The notes: generated by a model from the sequence alone, not told the origin. Numbered from the stretch's first letter, positions 25,439-35,641 are shown. The stretch is DNA of 64,000 nt from JAEUIE01 sp046350055 (GCA_046350055.1 JAXMBC010000001.1:2542001-2606000), one strand, 5' to 3'. Numbers and translations: made by a program.

Positions 25439-28400
25439 ATGCCGTGGCGTGCCTCCGCTCTATCCCTGTTCGTGATACTCACATCGCTTTGTGCTGCACT
25501 GAGCATGCAGAGCGTGGAAGATCATGTAAAAACCTCTGCTTCGGTCGGACGAAGTGAGAACAAAGTTAACTTTAATCGCGATATCCGACCCATACTGGCG
25601 AAAAACTGTTTCAGTTGCCACGGGACAGATGACAAGAAACGCGCAGCGGGACTGCGGCTTGATGTCCGAGATAATGCGATTGCACCTCGCAAGAATCATC
25701 CAGCAGCTATCGTGCCCCAACTTCCCGACAAGAGCCTACTACTGGAACGGATCGTCAGCGAAGATGACACAGAACGGATGCCCCCACCGGAGACAGGAAA
25801 CAAGTTGACGTCGGAACAGGTCAAGCTCTTGCGGGAGTGGATTACCCAGGGAGCCGAGTATGAACCACACTGGGCGTTTGTGAAGCCAGCCAGACCTATT
25901 CAACCTGCTACCAGACGAGGTGACTGGGCTAAGCAACCGCTGGACCACTATATTCTGGCTGAATTGGAGCGACGTCACCTAAAGCCATCTCCCGAAGCGG
26001 ATCGCTATACTCTGTTTCGTCGGCTGAGTCTCGATCTGCGTGGCTTGCCTCCCACACTGGCGGAAATCGAAGAATGGGAGAAGGATTCTGGTGCTGGAGC
26101 GTACGAGAAATGGGTGGACCGGTTCCTTGCTGATCCCGCCTATGGCGAACGCTGGGCACGGGTCTGGCTCGACCTTGCCCGCTATGCGGATTCGGCAGGC
26201 TATGGCTCAGATCCGTTGCGGCTGAACATGTGGCGTTATCGCGACTGGGTCATTGAAGCGTTCAACAAGAACATGCCCTATGACCAGTTCACCATCGAGC
26301 AACTGGCAGGTGACCTGTTGCCCAACGCATCGATGGAGCAGAAGATGGCGACTGCTTTTCATCGCAACACCATGACCAACACTGAGGGTGGCACGGATGA
26401 TGAGGAATTCCGAGTAGCAGCTGTCAAGGACCGTATCAACACCACCATGCAGGTTTGGATGGGGCTGACGATGGGGTGTGCCCAGTGCCACAGCCACAAA
26501 TACGACCCGATCAGCCAGGCCGAGTATTACCAGGGCTTTGCCATTTTCAATCAGACTGCTGATAACGATCAGCCCAATGAAGCTCCAACGATGCCTGCGC
26601 CGACACTGGCACAGATCGAGAAGAACAGGCAGATTGACATGAAGGTGTCAGCACTCCAGAAAAAGCTGGACGAGTCGACCCCGGAACTGACGGAAGGACA
26701 GCGGAAATGGGAAAAGTCGTTGGAGTCGAAAGGTAGCTGGCTGCCTGTTAAACCACTGCGGGTGAAGAGTGACTCGGGTCGGTGGTTCATGACACTCGCA
26801 GACCACTCGATTCGCGCCTACACACCTCGTCCTGCACAAGACCAGTATGAAGTCACTTTGAAGCCTGGAGCAGGCACTTTCACCGGGCTTCGTCTGGAAG
26901 CGTATCCTTCACAGTTGTCATCCCAGGCAAAGAAGGATCGCAACTTTGTGGTGAGTCAGCTTCAGGTATCTGTGAAGGATCCGGGGGCAAAGCTCCCTTT
27001 GGCGAGATTTGTTCGAATCAGTTTGCCTGGTGCCAGCAAGATACTGTCACTGGCAGAAGTCGAGGTATTCTCTGGTGGCGTGAATGTCGCACGCCACGGT
27101 GATGCATCCCAGTCCTCGATCGATTTCCTGGGACACGCCGCCAGGGCCATCGATGGTAATACCAATGGCGACTATTTTGCCAGTAACTCCGTCACTCACA
27201 CTCGCATGGAAACCGATCCTTGGTGGGAGGTGATGTTGCCGGGACAGGTGGATGTGGATCGCATCGTGGTCTGGAACCGTACGGGCGGAGTCGAGAATCG
27301 GCTTGCTGGCGCAGTTATTGAACTGCTGGATTTTCAGCATCAGACCATCTGGCAGCAGAAGATCAGTGAAGCACCTTTGCCTAGTGTGACATTCGACGCG
27401 GTAGGTAAACGAGTACAGTTGTCACAGGCCGTGGCGGATTACAGTCAGTCGAACTTTGGAGTCGAGAACCTGGTGAAACCCAGAAAAGAAGCTGGTTGGG
27501 CAGTGGGCTCGCAGGTTGACAAGCCCCATCAGGCGCACCTCGTCTTTAAGGAGCCGTTGCAACTCAAAGGCAACGAGGAAGTTCACATCAAGATCATTCA
27601 GCAGTTCCATATGCCGGGGCTGGTGATGGATCACTTCCGACTGAGTCTTTCGAACGATGCGAAGCTGGCACAACGGGCATCGTTGCCGAACCACATTCTG
27701 CAGATTCTGGATTATCCGGAAGAAGTGCGTGCCGGGTTCGAAGTGGATCAACTGGCCCGCTACTACCGCAGTATCGCTCCGGAATTGAAACCGGTTCGAG
27801 AAGAGATCGAGGTGCTCAACAAGTCACGCCCCGCAATCTCGGCCCTCCCCATTATGCAGGAGTTGCCTGGCGATAAACGACGCACCACGAGGCTGATGAA
27901 GAAAGGCAACTTCCTGAATGCAGGTGAAGTGGTCGAAGCTCGCCTGCCTGCACTGTTTCAGCCTCGCGAAGTGCCAGCGAAGAATGTAAATCGGCTTGAT
28001 CTCGCCCGCTGGCTGGTACATGCAGACAATCCGCTCACAGCACGTGTCGCTGTGAACCGACTTTGGTCCCAACTCTTCGGAGCCGGCCTCGTCGAGACCG
28101 AAGAGGACTTTGGTATTCAGGGCGACTTGCCCAGCCATCCGGAATTGCTCGATTACCTCACCTGGCACTATCAGCATGAACTGAAGTGGAATACCAAAGC
28201 ACTTCTCAAAAACATGGTAATGTCAGCAACGTATCAGCAGACAAGTCGTGTGACTCCAGAACAGCTGGAAAAAGACCCTCGCAATCGCTGGTACGGTCGC
28301 GGCCCTCGATATCGACTGGAAGCAGAAATGGTGCGTGATCAGGCCCTTGCCCTTTCAGGTTTGCTGAGCAGAAAAATTGGTGGGCCTAGTGTCTATCCCA

Positions 28401-28933
28401 AGCAGCCTGAAGGTCTCTGGCAAGCCGCATTCAATGGCGAACGCACTTGGATGACCAGCCGGGGTGATGACAGGTATCGCCGTGGGCTTTACACCTTCTG
28501 GCGAAGGACAATCCCTTATCCTTCGATGGCAGCGTTTGATGCACCGAGCAGGGAGTTGTGCCAGATCAAGCGGGTTCGCAGCAACACACCAGTGCAGGCC
28601 TTTGTCACTTTGAACGATCCTGTCTACATGGAAGCAGCCCAGGCCCTGGCACGACGCATCGTCAAAGAAGGTGGCACGACAGTAGAGTCACGTTTGCGAT
28701 ATGCGTTGCGACTGACATTGGGTCGCCCGGTAGATGCAAAGCATCTGGAGACTCTACAGGCGCTGTACCACCGAGAGAAGGAACGGCTGGCGAAGCAGCC
28801 TGCGGATGCACTGAAGCTGGCGACAGAGCCACTTGGTGCGTTGCCACAAGAGATGGATGCCGTGGAATTGGCGACCTGGACGGTGATTGCGAATGTACTG
28901 TTGAATCTCGATGGCGTGCTGATGAAGGGGTAG
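25439..28933 (+). CDS. Planctomycete cytochrome-c protein (PSCyt1-PSCyt2-F5/8C-PSD1)
   Basis: Secreted multidomain protein of 1164 residues. Signal peptide near the start (ASALSLFVILTSLCAALS). PSCyt1 heme domain with CFSCHG (57-62); PSCyt2/DUF1549 with a second heme-like CAQCHSH; a central F5/8 type C-like sugar-binding module (WWEVMLPGQVDVDRIVVWNR); and the C-terminal PSD1/DUF1553 domain (NRLWSQLFGAGLVETEEDF). The heme motifs suggest extracellular electron transfer linked to polysaccharide degradation, but no function has been proven for these proteins. A DUF1501 partner, often adjacent, is absent. Start 25439 chosen over the longer frame to 25382. Confidence 0.92.
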   Translation: MPWRASALSLFVILTSLCAALSMQSVEDHVKTSASVGRSENKVNFNRDIRPILAKNCFSCHGTDDKKRAAGLRLDVRDNAIAPRKNHPAAIVPQLPDKSLLLERIVSEDDTERMPPPETGNKLTSEQVKLLREWITQGAEYEPHWAFVKPARPIQPATRRGDWAKQPLDHYILAELERRHLKPSPEADRYTLFRRLSLDLRGLPPTLAEIEEWEKDSGAGAYEKWVDRFLADPAYGERWARVWLDLARYADSAGYGSDPLRLNMWRYRDWVIEAFNKNMPYDQFTIEQLAGDLLPNASMEQKMATAFHRNTMTNTEGGTDDEEFRVAAVKDRINTTMQVWMGLTMGCAQCHSHKYDPISQAEYYQGFAIFNQTADNDQPNEAPTMPAPTLAQIEKNRQIDMKVSALQKKLDESTPELTEGQRKWEKSLESKGSWLPVKPLRVKSDSGRWFMTLADHSIRAYTPRPAQDQYEVTLKPGAGTFTGLRLEAYPSQLSSQAKKDRNFVVSQLQVSVKDPGAKLPLARFVRISLPGASKILSLAEVEVFSGGVNVARHGDASQSSIDFLGHAARAIDGNTNGDYFASNSVTHTRMETDPWWEVMLPGQVDVDRIVVWNRTGGVENRLAGAVIELLDFQHQTIWQQKISEAPLPSVTFDAVGKRVQLSQAVADYSQSNFGVENLVKPRKEAGWAVGSQVDKPHQAHLVFKEPLQLKGNEEVHIKIIQQFHMPGLVMDHFRLSLSNDAKLAQRASLPNHILQILDYPEEVRAGFEVDQLARYYRSIAPELKPVREEIEVLNKSRPAISALPIMQELPGDKRRTTRLMKKGNFLNAGEVVEARLPALFQPREVPAKNVNRLDLARWLVHADNPLTARVAVNRLWSQLFGAGLVETEEDFGIQGDLPSHPELLDYLTWHYQHELKWNTKALLKNMVMSATYQQTSRVTPEQLEKDPRNRWYGRGPRYRLEAEMVRDQALALSGLLSRKIGGPSVYPKQPEGLWQAAFNGERTWMTSRGDDRYRRGLYTFWRRTIPYPSMAAFDAPSRELCQIKRVRSNTPVQAFVTLNDPVYMEAAQALARRIVKEGGTTVESRLRYALRLTLGRPVDAKHLETLQALYHREKERLAKQPADALKLATEPLGALPQEMDAVELATWTVIANVLLNLDGVLMKG

Positions 28934-28936
28934 CGA

Positions 28937-30232
28937 TTGCGTGCCAGTTGTCTGGTTGTGCTGTTCTTGTGGCTGCCTGGGTCGGTCCAGGCAACGGTCT
29001 ATTACTCTGGTGAAAAGTATCAGCAGTTGCCAAGTAGCTGGCCGGGCTTTCTGATGGATCATCGTGCCTTGCGGATGGTTGGGATTTCGCTGTCACCCAA
29101 GACACCACCATCACTATTGCGGCAGGAATATCAGTCCCACTATGAACGGTTGATCGGGCGGCGTGCACTATTAAATGCAGACGAGCTAGCTGATCTGGGG
29201 GCACTTGCCTTGAGGTTGGGGAAGACCGATCAGGCTCTGGATGTGCTGCGACCAGCCGCCAGGCAATATCCCAAGCATTTTACCCTTCAGGCCAATCTTG
29301 CCAGTGCCTGGCACATGGCAGGGCAGTGGCAGGAGGCCTTCGAACAACAGCAACTGGTACTCGGCCTTGCGCCAGTGGAATCACAAGCAGTTGAACGGTT
29401 GCATTTAAAACTCATGCACGGCCGACGAACGTCCGGCACAGCACTCGATGATCTATTTGGCGTTCACTATTCCAAGGACAACGGTCATCGTTTAGGCAGA
29501 TTGACAGCGGAGGAACAGAAAAAGTTGCCTGTTGATGCGGTTGCGATGACCCAGCGACTGGCTCTGAGTTTTCCACTCGATGCCCGTCTTCTATGGCAAC
29601 TCGGTGAACTGGCCGCCATTCATGGCGATCCGGCAACTGCGGGACAATTGATGGATCAATGTGTAGGAGAGTTAGGCTGGTCAGATCCCACGCTACGGCT
29701 CGCGCGATCTGCGTTGCTGCAGTCCATCGACCCCAAACTGCTCCCCAGTCAGCAGCAGGTGCAACATGCTGGCCATGCGACGGGGTTGAAGCTGACTATG
29801 CGTTCCAAGCGGCCGCTGGTGCAGCAGCCGTTTGATGTCAATCGCCTTGCGGCCCAGAAGCCTGGTGAACCGAGTCTGCTGGCCTGGCCACTGCTAGCAG
29901 AGACAGCAGTGGAGCAGTCGCCACAGAGGCTACGGTTTCATCCTTACCTGGAGAAGTTGGAGGGACAGTTGGTGATGCTGACGGGGTTCCTGCATCCGCT
30001 CACCGATGATCTTGACTGCACCAGCTTTTTACTGGTTGAGAACCCTATCGGATGCTGGTACTGCACCGCTCCTGATCTGACAGGCCTGGTCTTTGTGACC
30101 ATGAAGCCTGGCACCACCGCCCGCTTCACGCGTGATGTCATCACCGTCGCGGGAAGCCTGAAGCTTAACCGAAGCGACCCGGAGGAGTTTCTGGTCAATG
30201 TAGTGCAGGCGAAGGTGCAGACTGTGAAGTAG
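28937..30232 (+). CDS. Exported TPR protein with DUF3299-like C-terminal domain
   Basis: 431 residues from a TTG codon 3 bp after the cytochrome gene. Signal peptide (RASCLVVLFLWLPGSVQA). Residues ~70-130 form TPR repeats (LADLGALALRLGKTDQALDV, LQANLASAWHMAGQWQEAF). The C-terminal ~130 residues (LEGQLVMLTGFLHPLTDDLD, then IGCWYCTAPDLTGLVFV) look like the OB-fold DUF3299 domain with the conserved GCWYC motif. Co-directional and nearly overlapping with the cytochrome protein, which suggests a shared function. Role unknown. Confidence 0.82.
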   Translation: MRASCLVVLFLWLPGSVQATVYYSGEKYQQLPSSWPGFLMDHRALRMVGISLSPKTPPSLLRQEYQSHYERLIGRRALLNADELADLGALALRLGKTDQALDVLRPAARQYPKHFTLQANLASAWHMAGQWQEAFEQQQLVLGLAPVESQAVERLHLKLMHGRRTSGTALDDLFGVHYSKDNGHRLGRLTAEEQKKLPVDAVAMTQRLALSFPLDARLLWQLGELAAIHGDPATAGQLMDQCVGELGWSDPTLRLARSALLQSIDPKLLPSQQQVQHAGHATGLKLTMRSKRPLVQQPFDVNRLAAQKPGEPSLLAWPLLAETAVEQSPQRLRFHPYLEKLEGQLVMLTGFLHPLTDDLDCTSFLLVENPIGCWYCTAPDLTGLVFVTMKPGTTARFTRDVITVAGSLKLNRSDPEEFLVNVVQAKVQTVK

Positions 30233-30414
30233 CATGACATACGTCGAGTTCTGGGCTTCCAGGGCTGAGTCGAGGAACTGATCTACGGTTTGAAGACTTT
30301 GATCGGTACAGAATCATATTGCGTGTCAGCTTCTCCCCCGAATCCCCCTCCCCGTTTTCCGACGTACCATAGAATAGCCACCACAACTCTCCCTCCTCTC
30401 TCGAAGGATCAGTC

Positions 30415-32196
30415 ATGGCTCTGACGGCGCAGCAGCGCGAAGCCCAATATGCTCAGGCAGAAGAACTCTTTTTCAAGGAAGGCGCTCTCGGCGGCTTTGC
30501 CAAAGGCCTATTCTTCGGTCTGTTCAACTCCGATATCGTTTTCCCCTATCCGCAACTGGCCGAGAAGGAACGGGACATCACTGCAAAGAAGGTTGCAGAG
30601 TTGCGCCAGTTCTGTGAGAAGCATGTCGATTCGGTGGCTATCGATAAAAACTGCGAAATCCCACAGTCTGTGATTGATGGGCTCGGGGCGACCGGAGTTC
30701 TGGGGGCTGCGGTCTCCTCCGAGTATGGTGGGCTCGGTCTCTCGCAGTATGCCTACTGCAAACTGCTGGAAGTCGTCGGCGGGGCTGATGCGTCGCTCGG
30801 CATCTTTGTCAACGCTCACCATAGTATTGGTTGCCGGGCGCTGGTGCTCGAGGGATCTCCCGAACAGCGTGCCAAGTACCTGACCGATGTGGTTAGTGGC
30901 AAGAAGATTGCTGCCTTTGCCCTCACTGAGCCCGAAGCGGGTTCTGATGCAGGCAACGTGCAAACCACAGCTACCCCCACACCCGATGGCAGCGCCTATC
31001 TCATCAATGGATTTAAGCACTACATCACGAATGGTGGCTTCGCCAGTATCCTCACGGTCATTGCTCGTACACCTAAAGCGGATGGCTCAGGAGATGAAAT
31101 TACGGGGTTCCTTGTCACGCCCGATATGCCCGGCTTCGAGGTCGTTCTCAAGAACCATCTGAAGTGCGGCGTGCGTGGGACCATGCAGGCCAAGCTCCGT
31201 TTTACCAATATGCGTGTGCCCAAGGAGAATATCATCGGTCGTGCTGGCCGGGGTCTGAAGCTTGGCCTCTCAGTGCTTAACTTCGGTCGCACCACTTTTG
31301 GTGCCTGCTGCACCGGTGCAGCCAAGGTATGCGTGGCAGCAGCAGCCAAGCATGCCAACACCCGCAAGCAGTTTGGCCAGACGCTTGGCGAGTTCGAGAT
31401 GGTCAAGAAGAAACTGGCCAACATGGCTGCTGAAACATTTGCCACCGAGTCGTCCACGTATGTGTGTGCCGGTTTGATTGACCGTGGCTCGACCGATTAC
31501 ATGCTCGAAACAGCGATGTTGAAGGTGTGGGCCAGCGATTCCCTCTGGCGCACCGTGAACGATTGCATCCAGATCTTCGGTGGCAAAGCGTACTTCAGTG
31601 ATGAACCCTACGAACGCATGATGCGTGATGCCCGCATCAATCAGATTGGTGAAGGTGCCAACGATGTAATGCGGCAGTTCATTGCCATGTATGGCTTCGG
31701 TACGGTTGGCAAGATTGTTGACAATGCCATGAAAGCGCCGTTCAGCAATATGGGGGCGCTCTTCAAGCTTGCGGGAGACCGTCTCGCCAGCCGGTTCAAG
31801 AACCCCAGTGTACCTGTCAAGAACAAGCAACTGGAACCGTACGCCAAGGAACTGGCAGTCCGCGTGAAGGACTTTGGTGTTGCTGTTGATTGGGCGCTGG
31901 CACGCCATCAAAAGAAGATTCTGGACAAGGAATATGTTCAGGAACGCATGGCCGATGCAGCTATCGAAATCTTCAACTGTGCTTCGGTGCTGAGCCGGCT
32001 CGATTCTGAACTCAGTAGCAACTCGCCAGATGTGGCCAAGAACATGCCCGTTGGTACCTATTATCTCAAGACGGCTAACCGCCGGATCAAGGCCAACCTG
32101 GCAGCCATGAGTGATAACGATGATGAGGCTTCCACGGCAGCGGCTAACATTGTGCTGGATCAATACAAGCCGGGCATGACCAACGGCAAGCACTAG
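30415..32196 (+). CDS. Acyl-CoA dehydrogenase
   Basis: FAD-dependent oxidation of acyl-CoA to enoyl-CoA. 593 residues, longer than the ~380 of short-chain members and similar to VLCAD/ACAD9 with an extra C-terminal helical domain. Motifs: FALTEPEAGSDAGNVQT, YITNGG, RKQFGQTLGEFE and the catalytic Glu in INQIGEGANDVMRQF. No membrane anchor is obvious. A single gene: no electron-transfer flavoprotein genes are adjacent. The 182 bp before it hold no gene. Confidence 0.93.
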   Translation: MALTAQQREAQYAQAEELFFKEGALGGFAKGLFFGLFNSDIVFPYPQLAEKERDITAKKVAELRQFCEKHVDSVAIDKNCEIPQSVIDGLGATGVLGAAVSSEYGGLGLSQYAYCKLLEVVGGADASLGIFVNAHHSIGCRALVLEGSPEQRAKYLTDVVSGKKIAAFALTEPEAGSDAGNVQTTATPTPDGSAYLINGFKHYITNGGFASILTVIARTPKADGSGDEITGFLVTPDMPGFEVVLKNHLKCGVRGTMQAKLRFTNMRVPKENIIGRAGRGLKLGLSVLNFGRTTFGACCTGAAKVCVAAAAKHANTRKQFGQTLGEFEMVKKKLANMAAETFATESSTYVCAGLIDRGSTDYMLETAMLKVWASDSLWRTVNDCIQIFGGKAYFSDEPYERMMRDARINQIGEGANDVMRQFIAMYGFGTVGKIVDNAMKAPFSNMGALFKLAGDRLASRFKNPSVPVKNKQLEPYAKELAVRVKDFGVAVDWALARHQKKILDKEYVQERMADAAIEIFNCASVLSRLDSELSSNSPDVAKNMPVGTYYLKTANRRIKANLAAMSDNDDEASTAAANIVLDQYKPGMTNGKH

Positions 32197-32211
32197 ACAA
32201 TTCCAATCCTG

Positions 32212-32236
32212 TACCCCTGCATCGATTGCAGGGGTA
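32212..32236 (+). terminator. Hairpin after the acyl-CoA dehydrogenase gene
   Basis: TACCCCTGCA (32212-32221) and TGCAGGGGTA (32227-32236) make a perfect 10-bp GC-rich stem with a 5-nt loop, 15 bp after the stop. Following sequence TCACTCTC has no T-run. Confidence 0.6.
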
Positions 32237-32373
32237 TCACTCTCAAGGACTGTCCGGGAAAGCTGTCGCATTCGCATAGACCTGTGCTAGAGTTATTTTG
32301 AGATAGTAAGCCGATGGATTTGCCCCGATTGGGAACACAACCAGTCGGAGGGAGTTAGCCCTCGAGACGCCAG

Positions 32374-33519
32374 ATGAGTTTGCCGATCCCCCCGGATGTA
32401 TTGGTTGCACTCACCGGTCAGCCCGCCGCCGCGTTGAAACAGTGGATCGCGTCGTTACCACGTGCGGATGCAGCAGATTTACCCACCCTGAGCAGCAGAT
32501 TACAGGAACAAGGCTGGTTAACTGCCTACCAGGCGGGACATCTTGCCGAGGGGCGGGGTGAAGGGCTCGTTGTCGGTCAATATGTCGTCCTGGATGAACT
32601 TGGCCACGGCAGTGTGGGCATGGTGTATAAAGTCCGTCACCGCATCATGGGTCGTCAGGCTGCCTTAAAAGTATTCACACCTGATTCGGAAGAGAGCGAA
32701 AACTACACCCGATTCATGCGTGAGATCCAGGCTACTGCTCAACTCGATCACCCGAACATCATTAAAGCATACGAAGCAGGTGAGCACCACGGGTCCTATT
32801 TCCTGGCCATGGAACTGGTCGATGGACAAAACCTTCAGGAAAAGGTGGACCAGGCCGGCCCGATGAGATGGGAGGAGTCGATCAAGTGCCATCTTGATGC
32901 TGCAGTCGGCTTGGGATACGCCCACAGTCTTGGCATGGTCCATCGCGATGTGAAGCCAGGCAACATCATGCTGGGAAAAGATGGTCGCGTACGTGTTCTT
33001 GATCTGGGACTCGTCAAGTTCACCCGTGGTCTGAGTAACATGGCAACCAGCATGGATGGCACGGTGCGTGGCACCGCTGCATACATGGCACCCGAGCAGG
33101 CGATCAGTATTCGCAATGCTGATCATCGTTCGGATATTTACAGCCTGGGTAGTTCGCTCTACTTCACTATCACCGGGCAGTCGATGTTTCCAGAAAAGAC
33201 AGTGATGCAGCAATTGCTCGCTCATCAAAAGAAACCTGCTCCCAGTATTCGTGAAAAAGTGCCTGCTGTCCCTGATCATCTGGAAAAGCTCTATCAACAC
33301 ATGGTGGCGAAGGACCCGAATGCCAGGCTGCAGAGCATGGCTGAAGTGATGACAGGATTACAAGCCATCATCCAGGGCACTACGCCGCCAGTGTTGAGAC
33401 CACCATCCCGAGCTGGAATCTCCACCACGCCATCACCTAAACCAGAAGCCAAAGAAGGCAGCATGAGCTGGAAACGCCTGTTGCCTTTCTGGCGAGACAA
33501 ACCTTCCACGAAAGGGTAA
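32374..33519 (+). CDS. Hanks-type Ser/Thr protein kinase, soluble
   Basis: 381 residues. An N-terminal ~65-residue helical region (LVALTGQPAAALKQWI, LSSRLQEQGWLTAYQAGHL) is common in planctomycete kinases. Kinase domain: LGHGSVGMVYKV, K99 (AALK), HRDVKPGN (D192), DLGL replacing DFG (D210), GTAAYMAPEQA. No transmembrane helix follows, only a Pro/Ser-rich tail. The DLG variant occurs in planctomycete kinases and does not by itself mean loss of activity. The DapA-family gene begins 3 bp after it, so both are probably co-translated. Confidence 0.93.
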   Translation: MSLPIPPDVLVALTGQPAAALKQWIASLPRADAADLPTLSSRLQEQGWLTAYQAGHLAEGRGEGLVVGQYVVLDELGHGSVGMVYKVRHRIMGRQAALKVFTPDSEESENYTRFMREIQATAQLDHPNIIKAYEAGEHHGSYFLAMELVDGQNLQEKVDQAGPMRWEESIKCHLDAAVGLGYAHSLGMVHRDVKPGNIMLGKDGRVRVLDLGLVKFTRGLSNMATSMDGTVRGTAAYMAPEQAISIRNADHRSDIYSLGSSLYFTITGQSMFPEKTVMQQLLAHQKKPAPSIREKVPAVPDHLEKLYQHMVAKDPNARLQSMAEVMTGLQAIIQGTTPPVLRPPSRAGISTTPSPKPEAKEGSMSWKRLLPFWRDKPSTKG

Positions 33520-33522
33520 TGC

Positions 33523-34434
33523 ATGCCACCGTTGCATGGCGTCATCCCACCACTCGTCACACCACTGACAGCCGGCGATCAGCTAGACCTTCTTCATCTG
33601 GAGAAACTGATCGACTATCAGATGACAGTGGGTGTGCATGGGTTCTTTCTTCTAGGCACTACAGGAGAAGGACCGAGCCTGAGTCACGCAGTCAAGCGGG
33701 AGTTGGTGACAAACACCACGCGTCTGGTTGCTGGCCGCGTGCCGGTGCTGGTCAATATCAGTGACACCTCGATCACGGAATCTGTAGCACTGGCACAACA
33801 CGCAGCTCAATGTGGGGCACAGGCACTGGTGGTGACATGTCCCTACTATTTCCCGTTGGATCAGGAAGATCTGTGGAAGTATCTGCAATCGCTGATTCAG
33901 CGATTGCCACTGCCAGTCTATCTCTACAACATGCCCAGCCATGTGAAGGTCAGTCTGGGACAGGAACTGCTGCAACGTGCAGTTCAGGAACCAGCCATCA
34001 TTGGTATTAAAGACAGCTCTGGTGATCGTTCCTATTTCAAATCTCTTCTGCAACTTGGTCTCGAGCGGCCTGAGTGGTCAATCATGGTGGGCCCGGAGGA
34101 ATTGTTCGTTGACGCAGTTTCCTGGGGGGGGCATGGTGGTGTGCTGGGAGGCGCCAATCTGTATCCCAAATTACTTGTCCAACTCTTCCATGCTGTACGG
34201 GCCAGGGATACTTTGCTGCAGAATACCCTGGTGACGCGGCTGCACTGGTTCCATCAGCACGTACTACAACTGGTACCTCGAACGAATGGCTGGTTGATAG
34301 GTCTTAAGACAGCGCTGGCATTGCAGGGACTTTGCGAAGAACGCTTTGCTGAACCGTTGCATGCCATGACGAACGCTGAGCGCACAGAATTGCAGGAACA
34401 ACTGGTTGCACTCCGGGAAACACAGGAATTCTAA
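33523..34434 (+). CDS. DapA/NanA-family aldolase (dihydrodipicolinate synthase-like)
   Basis: 303-residue TIM-barrel Schiff-base aldolase. Key residues: GTTGEGPSLS, YNMPS (Y135), catalytic lysine in IGIKDSSGD (K163), and VGPEELFVDA. Could be 4-hydroxy-tetrahydrodipicolinate synthase, N-acetylneuraminate lyase or a related pyruvate aldolase; the TTGE Thr pair typical of DHDPS is present, but family members share it. No lysine-biosynthesis gene is nearby, so I do not name it dapA. Coupled to a Ser/Thr kinase gene upstream. Confidence 0.9.
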   Translation: MPPLHGVIPPLVTPLTAGDQLDLLHLEKLIDYQMTVGVHGFFLLGTTGEGPSLSHAVKRELVTNTTRLVAGRVPVLVNISDTSITESVALAQHAAQCGAQALVVTCPYYFPLDQEDLWKYLQSLIQRLPLPVYLYNMPSHVKVSLGQELLQRAVQEPAIIGIKDSSGDRSYFKSLLQLGLERPEWSIMVGPEELFVDAVSWGGHGGVLGGANLYPKLLVQLFHAVRARDTLLQNTLVTRLHWFHQHVLQLVPRTNGWLIGLKTALALQGLCEERFAEPLHAMTNAERTELQEQLVALRETQEF

Positions 34435-34557
34435 CAATCCTACCCGTTGCCACTGATTCATGAAAAGCAACGATATTTTGCACCAACGACCTGCCTGACA
34501 GGGAAATTCGAGTTATACTGCATGTGCCGCTAGTGCTTACTGAATCAGGAATAGAGT

Positions 34558-35331
34558 ATGTCCAGTTCCTCAACAGTGAAGGATGCTCCCAAAGTCGATA
34601 AATGGGAGTCGGAAGACGAGTTTGAAGCTCGGTTGAACCGTATTCAATCCAAAGTGAAAAGCGGCGAGTTGATCACGTCGGACCCATCCGGCACCGTCGA
34701 TCGTGAGGATGTCGCCAAGCTCAAGGCAGAGGTCAATACGCAGAAGCAATTGCTGGAACAGGCCCGCCTGCGCATCAAGCAACTGGAATCAGAAGCTGTC
34801 AAGGTGATGAAACGGGATGAGGACAACGAGCGCATGCTCGAAGAAAAATCGGAGCAGATTCGCGAGTTGGAGGAAAAGCTCGCCGTTTTTGAGTCAAAGC
34901 AGTCGACCGGCATCTCTGAAGAAGAGTTGATAACACTTCACCAGGAACTGGAACGGGAACGCGTCACGCTGGAAGAAGACCGTCAGTCCATGGAGAACCA
35001 GTTCCGCCAGTTGGAACTGAGCATGGCGCGGGAACGAGCCGAAATCGCTCGCGAACGCAATGAACTTTCCCGCACGAAGAATGATCTCAAACACAAGCTG
35101 GAAGCGCTGGAAAAGAACAGCCAGAAGGACATCTCCCCGATGAAGAAGATGCGGGAGGAACTGATGGGAGAGCCAGTTGCAGCCCTGTTGGCGAACCAGC
35201 CTGGTCGGCCGGCGACGAATCTGCCAACCATGCCAGCCCTGCCTGCGCTCAATCGCAAGGCTCCAGAAGGCGAAGACACTCCCAAACGCAGCGGAATTCT
35301 GAGTCGATTCCTGGGCAAAAAGGACGAATAA
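34558..35331 (+). CDS. Coiled-coil protein of unknown function
   Basis: 257 residues, soluble, with a long coiled coil between about 55 and 200 (KLKAEVNTQKQLLEQARLRI, RERAEIARERNELSRTK). The N terminus is acidic (VDKWESEDEFEARLNRIQSK). The C terminus is Pro/Ala-rich with a basic end (GILSRFLGKKDE). No catalytic domain is visible. It stands alone between aldolase and trpA groups. A TATACT sequence lies 39 bp upstream of the ATG but there is no matching -35. Confidence 0.82.
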   Translation: MSSSSTVKDAPKVDKWESEDEFEARLNRIQSKVKSGELITSDPSGTVDREDVAKLKAEVNTQKQLLEQARLRIKQLESEAVKVMKRDEDNERMLEEKSEQIRELEEKLAVFESKQSTGISEEELITLHQELERERVTLEEDRQSMENQFRQLELSMARERAEIARERNELSRTKNDLKHKLEALEKNSQKDISPMKKMREELMGEPVAALLANQPGRPATNLPTMPALPALNRKAPEGEDTPKRSGILSRFLGKKDE

Positions 35332-35434
35332 CTTCATCCTTCATAATTCCTCCATAATTCAGATGACTTCGACAACGGGGTCGTTACAATCCCTGCAGGT
35401 GGGTTTGCTTCACTGGTCGTAGGGAGTTTCGGCC

Positions 35435-35641
35435 ATGTCCATCGTCATGGAACGTGATGTGACTATTTCTTCAGATGGTCGCATTGAAATCACTGCACCA
35501 GAAGCCCTGGCAGGAGCCAGAGCTCACGTTGTTGTCATGCTGGGTGATCCGTCACCAGATCGACCACAACTGGCCGAGATGCTGGATGGTTATGCCGTCG
35601 CATCGTTCAACCCATCTTTGTCTCTGAGCGTAACCTCCTGA
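35435..35641 (+). CDS. Small hypothetical protein upstream of trpA
   Basis: 68 residues (MSIVMERDVTISSDGRIEIT) with a beta-rich N-terminal half like the antitoxin/AbrB-type small proteins (DGRIEITAPEALAGARAHV). A GTAGGGAGT ribosome site precedes the ATG. Its TGA overlaps the trpA ATG by one base (TGATG), so translation of trpA may depend on it. No toxin gene is adjacent, so an antitoxin role is unsupported. Confidence 0.65.
   Translation: MSIVMERDVTISSDGRIEITAPEALAGARAHVVVMLGDPSPDRPQLAEMLDGYAVASFNPSLSLSVTS

Noticed and set aside
31270..32277. 335-residue open frame on the minus strand
   Set aside because: Antisense of the acyl-CoA dehydrogenase; no family.
34514..34519. TATACT hexamer as promoter -10 for the coiled-coil gene
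   Set aside because: No -35 element at a suitable distance, and planctomycete promoter motifs are not well enough known to support it.
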